Assembly: GCA_028023455.1 (NCBI GenBank) | Contig: JAQFVV010006199.1 | Coordinates: 6,456,972 to 6,520,971, forward strand | Length of the DNA: 64,000 nucleotides | Direction of reading: 5' to 3' | Source: Epiperipatus broadwayi | Taxonomy: Eukaryota; Onychophora; Udeonychophora; Euonychophora; Peripatidae | Shown here: positions 61,312 to 64,000 of the stretch, one piece after another | Layout of the letters: the number at the start of each line of letters is the position of its first letter | Numbering within the stretch: the first letter of the stretch is position 1 | Made by a program: the position numbers and the translations under genes | Notes under the pieces: model-generated | The model's database searches: none | The model's input: only the letters and a program-made list of their open reading frames with translations | What the model was told of the DNA's origin: nothing

Positions 61312-64000
61312 TTAAAAATAAATTTTATTGTAAGTTATACATTTGGTTTAAGCCATGCAAGGCCAAAAGAAAAAGTCTGCTGTTTCAATTGGAATTCTTT
61401 TGCATACCATTCAAATGCTTGTCATCTCAGTTAGTAGGTGTCACATTTTTATGGGACCAACCTTTTATATAGGCCCCATGTGTTGTTGAATAAGAATTTG
61501 GAGGCCAGTATTAAGTCCTTTGTCTGCAAGGTTTTCAGCTGGATATTGAATACTTCAAATGGATCTGGTCTGGGAATTGTGAATTTGGAACCGCACCTGA
61601 CCATCCATAGGGCATATGAGATAAATATAGCCATGCAGATGACCGGGAAGTCACCAGAGTGCAAGCAGCTTTTAAGGTCTAGGATCTTTAGGAGAGGAAT
61701 GCTGCATTTTTTACTGATGGATCTCCTGATGTCCTGATATCCTGGGCAGAGGGAAATGATATGTTCAAATGTTTCTTCACTTCTTTCACAGAGATAGCAT
61801 GTTGGGTGTATCTTTGTCATGTATCTTCTGAAATGTAGAAACCAGCTTGTTGGAATTGCACCAAGATTTGTTTTTATAAGGTGATCCAAAAGTTTTGGCT
61901 CCATTGCAAGATATTTAAAGGTTTTCATTATTTTGTGATTAGACTGTCCCAATTGTATTTGGCTTGTTATTGGTTCTGGATTCAGTAGTGCATGTGCGTC
62001 CCAGATGTTGATCTTGTTCTGGAGGGCCAAGATGGAATTGCCATTGTTTCTGAGAAGTTTGCTTATGATGGAGTTTATCCAGGCAGTGCGTGGAGGTGGT
62101 GGTCTATCTGTGGATATTACAGGGTTGATTATGACCATTGTGGAGTATTTTTTTATCAGGCTCTGCACCAGGGAGTGTTGTTTTTGGTGCATAATCATGT
62201 TTAGAGAATGGAGGGACAGTCCATTGAGTTTTCTGTGCTGATAAAGGTGAGCAGAGCTGATTACAGGTGTTCGTCCTCTCCAGATGACTTGGATTACATA
62301 GTTTTTGTATTTGGGTATTGAAAGTTTTGGTGAGGAAAATTATGGGTAGGTAGTAATTGATCTTGCCCATTATTTTTGTATTTATTAGGGCTATTTTTTT
62401 TTTTAAATGAAAGATATGTTTTGGCTATTGATTTGGCAAATTTGGTAGCTTCTTCCAGTAGGGACTTGTGATGGGTAGAGGACATGACATTGAACGACAG
62501 ATGTATCGGGAATCCCAGATAGGATTGGGGTTGTGCAAGGAAGGCTGACCTGATGCATTTGCCTGTATTGATGCACCAAGCCGAGGATTTTTGTAGTTTT
62601 ATTATGAGTTTAAATTTGTTAGTGTAATTGGTGATTATTTTGTATAAGGCAGGAAGACACATGATGGTAGTATGACAAGAATATCGTCCATGTAGGCAAA
62701 GTGTTGATGTTCTTACCAAGACGGGGGACGAATACTCCTGGAAGCTTTTCAAGTTCTAGCAGCAATGGATTAATGTACTTAATAAATAATAAGCTGCTCA
62801 GTGGAGACCCCTGAGGGATGGAACTTGCAGGGGCAAATTCATCTGAGTACGATCCATTAGCAGAAATATGGATGAATCGGTTGTTGAGCAGGTTGTCTAG
62901 AATTTGTATGACTTGTGTAGGGATTTAGGCATCTGCTAGGATGTTGAGGAGGATGCCTACATCCACAGAATAGAATGCTTCTGCAATGTCCAGTTGGATG
63001 GCAATCGATTTTGTGTGTCCGGACAATTTTAATTTCGCCCATTGCCTCTAGAGGGGATGAACCTTTCCTGGCACATATGAGAAGGTGAAATATCTTGTAA
63101 GATGATATTTTGATATTTTTCTTTGATGACCCCTTCAATTAGTTTAAAGAGGATGGGTGTCATTGAAATAGGTCTAATGCTATTGATTAGTGTAGAATCA
63201 CGGTTTTTCTTAATGAATGGCACCATGGCAATGGGGTAGAACTGAGGTAGCACATGCTGCCCTAGCCAGATAGTTCAGCACACCGAGAGTTATGTGGCAT
63301 GTGAAGTAGCTTAGAGGGTTAAATACAAATCTGGGAATACCGTGCATGCCAGGATGGACATTTTTGGATAGACTGAGGAAACGGTTCTTGATATCCTCAA
63401 ATGTGATTCCAGGTTTCACATCAGTGGTAGAGCAATCCCAGTCAATGCATGAAGGTATCCTGTGCCCTTGTAGGCAATTTTTGTAATAGTTGTCAATGTG
63501 CCGAAGCATTTGAACTCCCACAATTTGCCTATCTTTGATGAGCAGTGAGGAAGGTATTTGCTGTTTAGATTTTGCCCCCAGAGGCCATCGAAGATAACCG
63601 CGGGTCCAGCAGTGTTGAGCAGGCAGGAAGAGTTTTGCATTTTTGGTAGCAATTATTTCTGCAGTCTGTGCTTGTTTAGCTTTTTACCTACCTTTCAGTT
63701 CGATTAGTTTGTTTATGTTGGTGCCTTGAGGAATAAAGGTTTTGATTTGTGTGTGCAACATGTCGAGGTCTCTCATCAGAGAGGTGGGGCCTTTCTGTTT
63801 GCTTGTGTGATGACTTATTAAAGATTCCAAAATACCGATAAAGTAAGCCAACGTTTCCATAGGCTGTAGTTCCAGTATCTTAATTTTATGGAAGAGAATG
63901 TATGCTTCAGAATAGAAGGCTTCTGTTGCATTGGCTTGCGTGTACAACCTGAGACTTTTGTGAGTGGTGGTGAGGATGTTTTCTTCCAGCTGTTTTATTC
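61312..64000 (-). mobile_element. Comparatively young LINE, 3' two-thirds, running off the right edge
   Basis: A minus-strand non-LTR element of at least 2.69 kb whose composition is clearly less AT-rich than its surroundings. The 3' UTR is about 135 bp, with AATAAA near 61321 just before AT-rich flank resumes; no clear tail or target-site duplication was found. The 5' part, including any endonuclease, lies beyond the window. The fragment at 41.8-42.6 kb is a diverged relative. Confidence 0.85.
61449..64000 (-). pseudogene. RT ORF of the LINE at the right edge, lightly disrupted
   Basis: From the right edge leftwards a helical linker ('ETLAYFIGILESLIS') leads to 'QMLRHIDNYYKNCLQG' and then 'HPGMHGIPRFVFNPL'. 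'INSIRPISMTPILFKLIEG' follows, then 'IQLDIAEAFYSVDVGIL' with the first catalytic Asp (near 62965-63010). Next come 'IPQGSPLSSLLFIKYINPLL' (near 62780-62825) and 'FAYMDDILVIL' (62667-62700), an intact catalytic pair with Met in place of the usual Ala. The last 249 codons (61449-62198) are open and contain a CCHC knuckle in 'PTCYLCERSEETFEHIISLC'. One in-frame TAA near 63683 and about four frameshifts separate the blocks. All key RT residues seen are preserved, so inactivation is recent. Clade not resolved. Confidence 0.85.

Overview
The window reads as animal nuclear DNA, most likely from an arthropod. It is very AT-rich and full of homopolymer runs and microsatellites, and it shows no operons or long intact ORFs. 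Almost everything recognisable is a mobile element: several non-LTR retrotransposon (LINE) relics, Penelope-like and Ty3/Gypsy-like scraps, a hAT DNA transposon, a piggyBac-type MITE and tRNA-derived SINEs. That mix fits insects and other arthropods, but the species cannot be named from the sequence. No host protein-coding gene, rRNA or functional tRNA could be supported, so this is probably intergenic or deep intronic DNA.

Layout. 1-1.02 kb: decayed LINE on the minus strand, running off the left edge, followed by a SINE. 5.9-9.8 kb: non-coding repeats (a degenerate short-period array, a ~750 bp palindrome, and a P-Q-Q-invertedQ-P block). 12.75 kb: a full SINE with a perfect 13-bp target-site duplication. 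13.6-14.35 kb: a ~389 bp tandem duplication. 15.2-18.6 kb: LINE C-terminus, ZBED5-like hAT transposase relic and another RT relic, all on the minus strand. 18.8-20.57 kb: an unusually G-rich, internally repeated segment ending in a poly(A) signal and A-tail. 21.1 kb: possible Penelope-like fragment. 21.87-22.36 kb: three 161-bp tandem units.

23.43-27.68 kb is the clearest unit: a full-length RTE-type LINE (minus strand, one endonuclease-RT ORF, 5' leader, 11-bp target-site duplication). It is inactivated by two TGA codons and two one-base frameshifts, and a 746-bp piggyBac-type MITE sits in its 3' part at a duplicated TTAA. 34.5 kb: weak Gypsy-like RT relic. 41.5-43.2 kb: a palindromic repeat family, one copy interrupted by a 5'-truncated LINE with a (TAA)n tail. 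43.9-44.4 kb: two more SINEs. 44.56-45.14 kb: a 289-bp tandem duplication. 47.1-47.6 kb: LINE relic with a second type of tRNA-like SINE. 51.46 kb: a compact 83-nt hairpin. 54.1-54.5 kb: Penelope-like relic. 57.9-59.5 kb: LINE relic. 61.3-64.0 kb: a comparatively young LINE on the minus strand running off the right edge, from the same clade as the 41.8 kb fragment.

The parts do not form a pathway. They record successive insertions, several of them nested, which gives a relative order of events. The remaining sequence is AT-rich and featureless at this level of reading.
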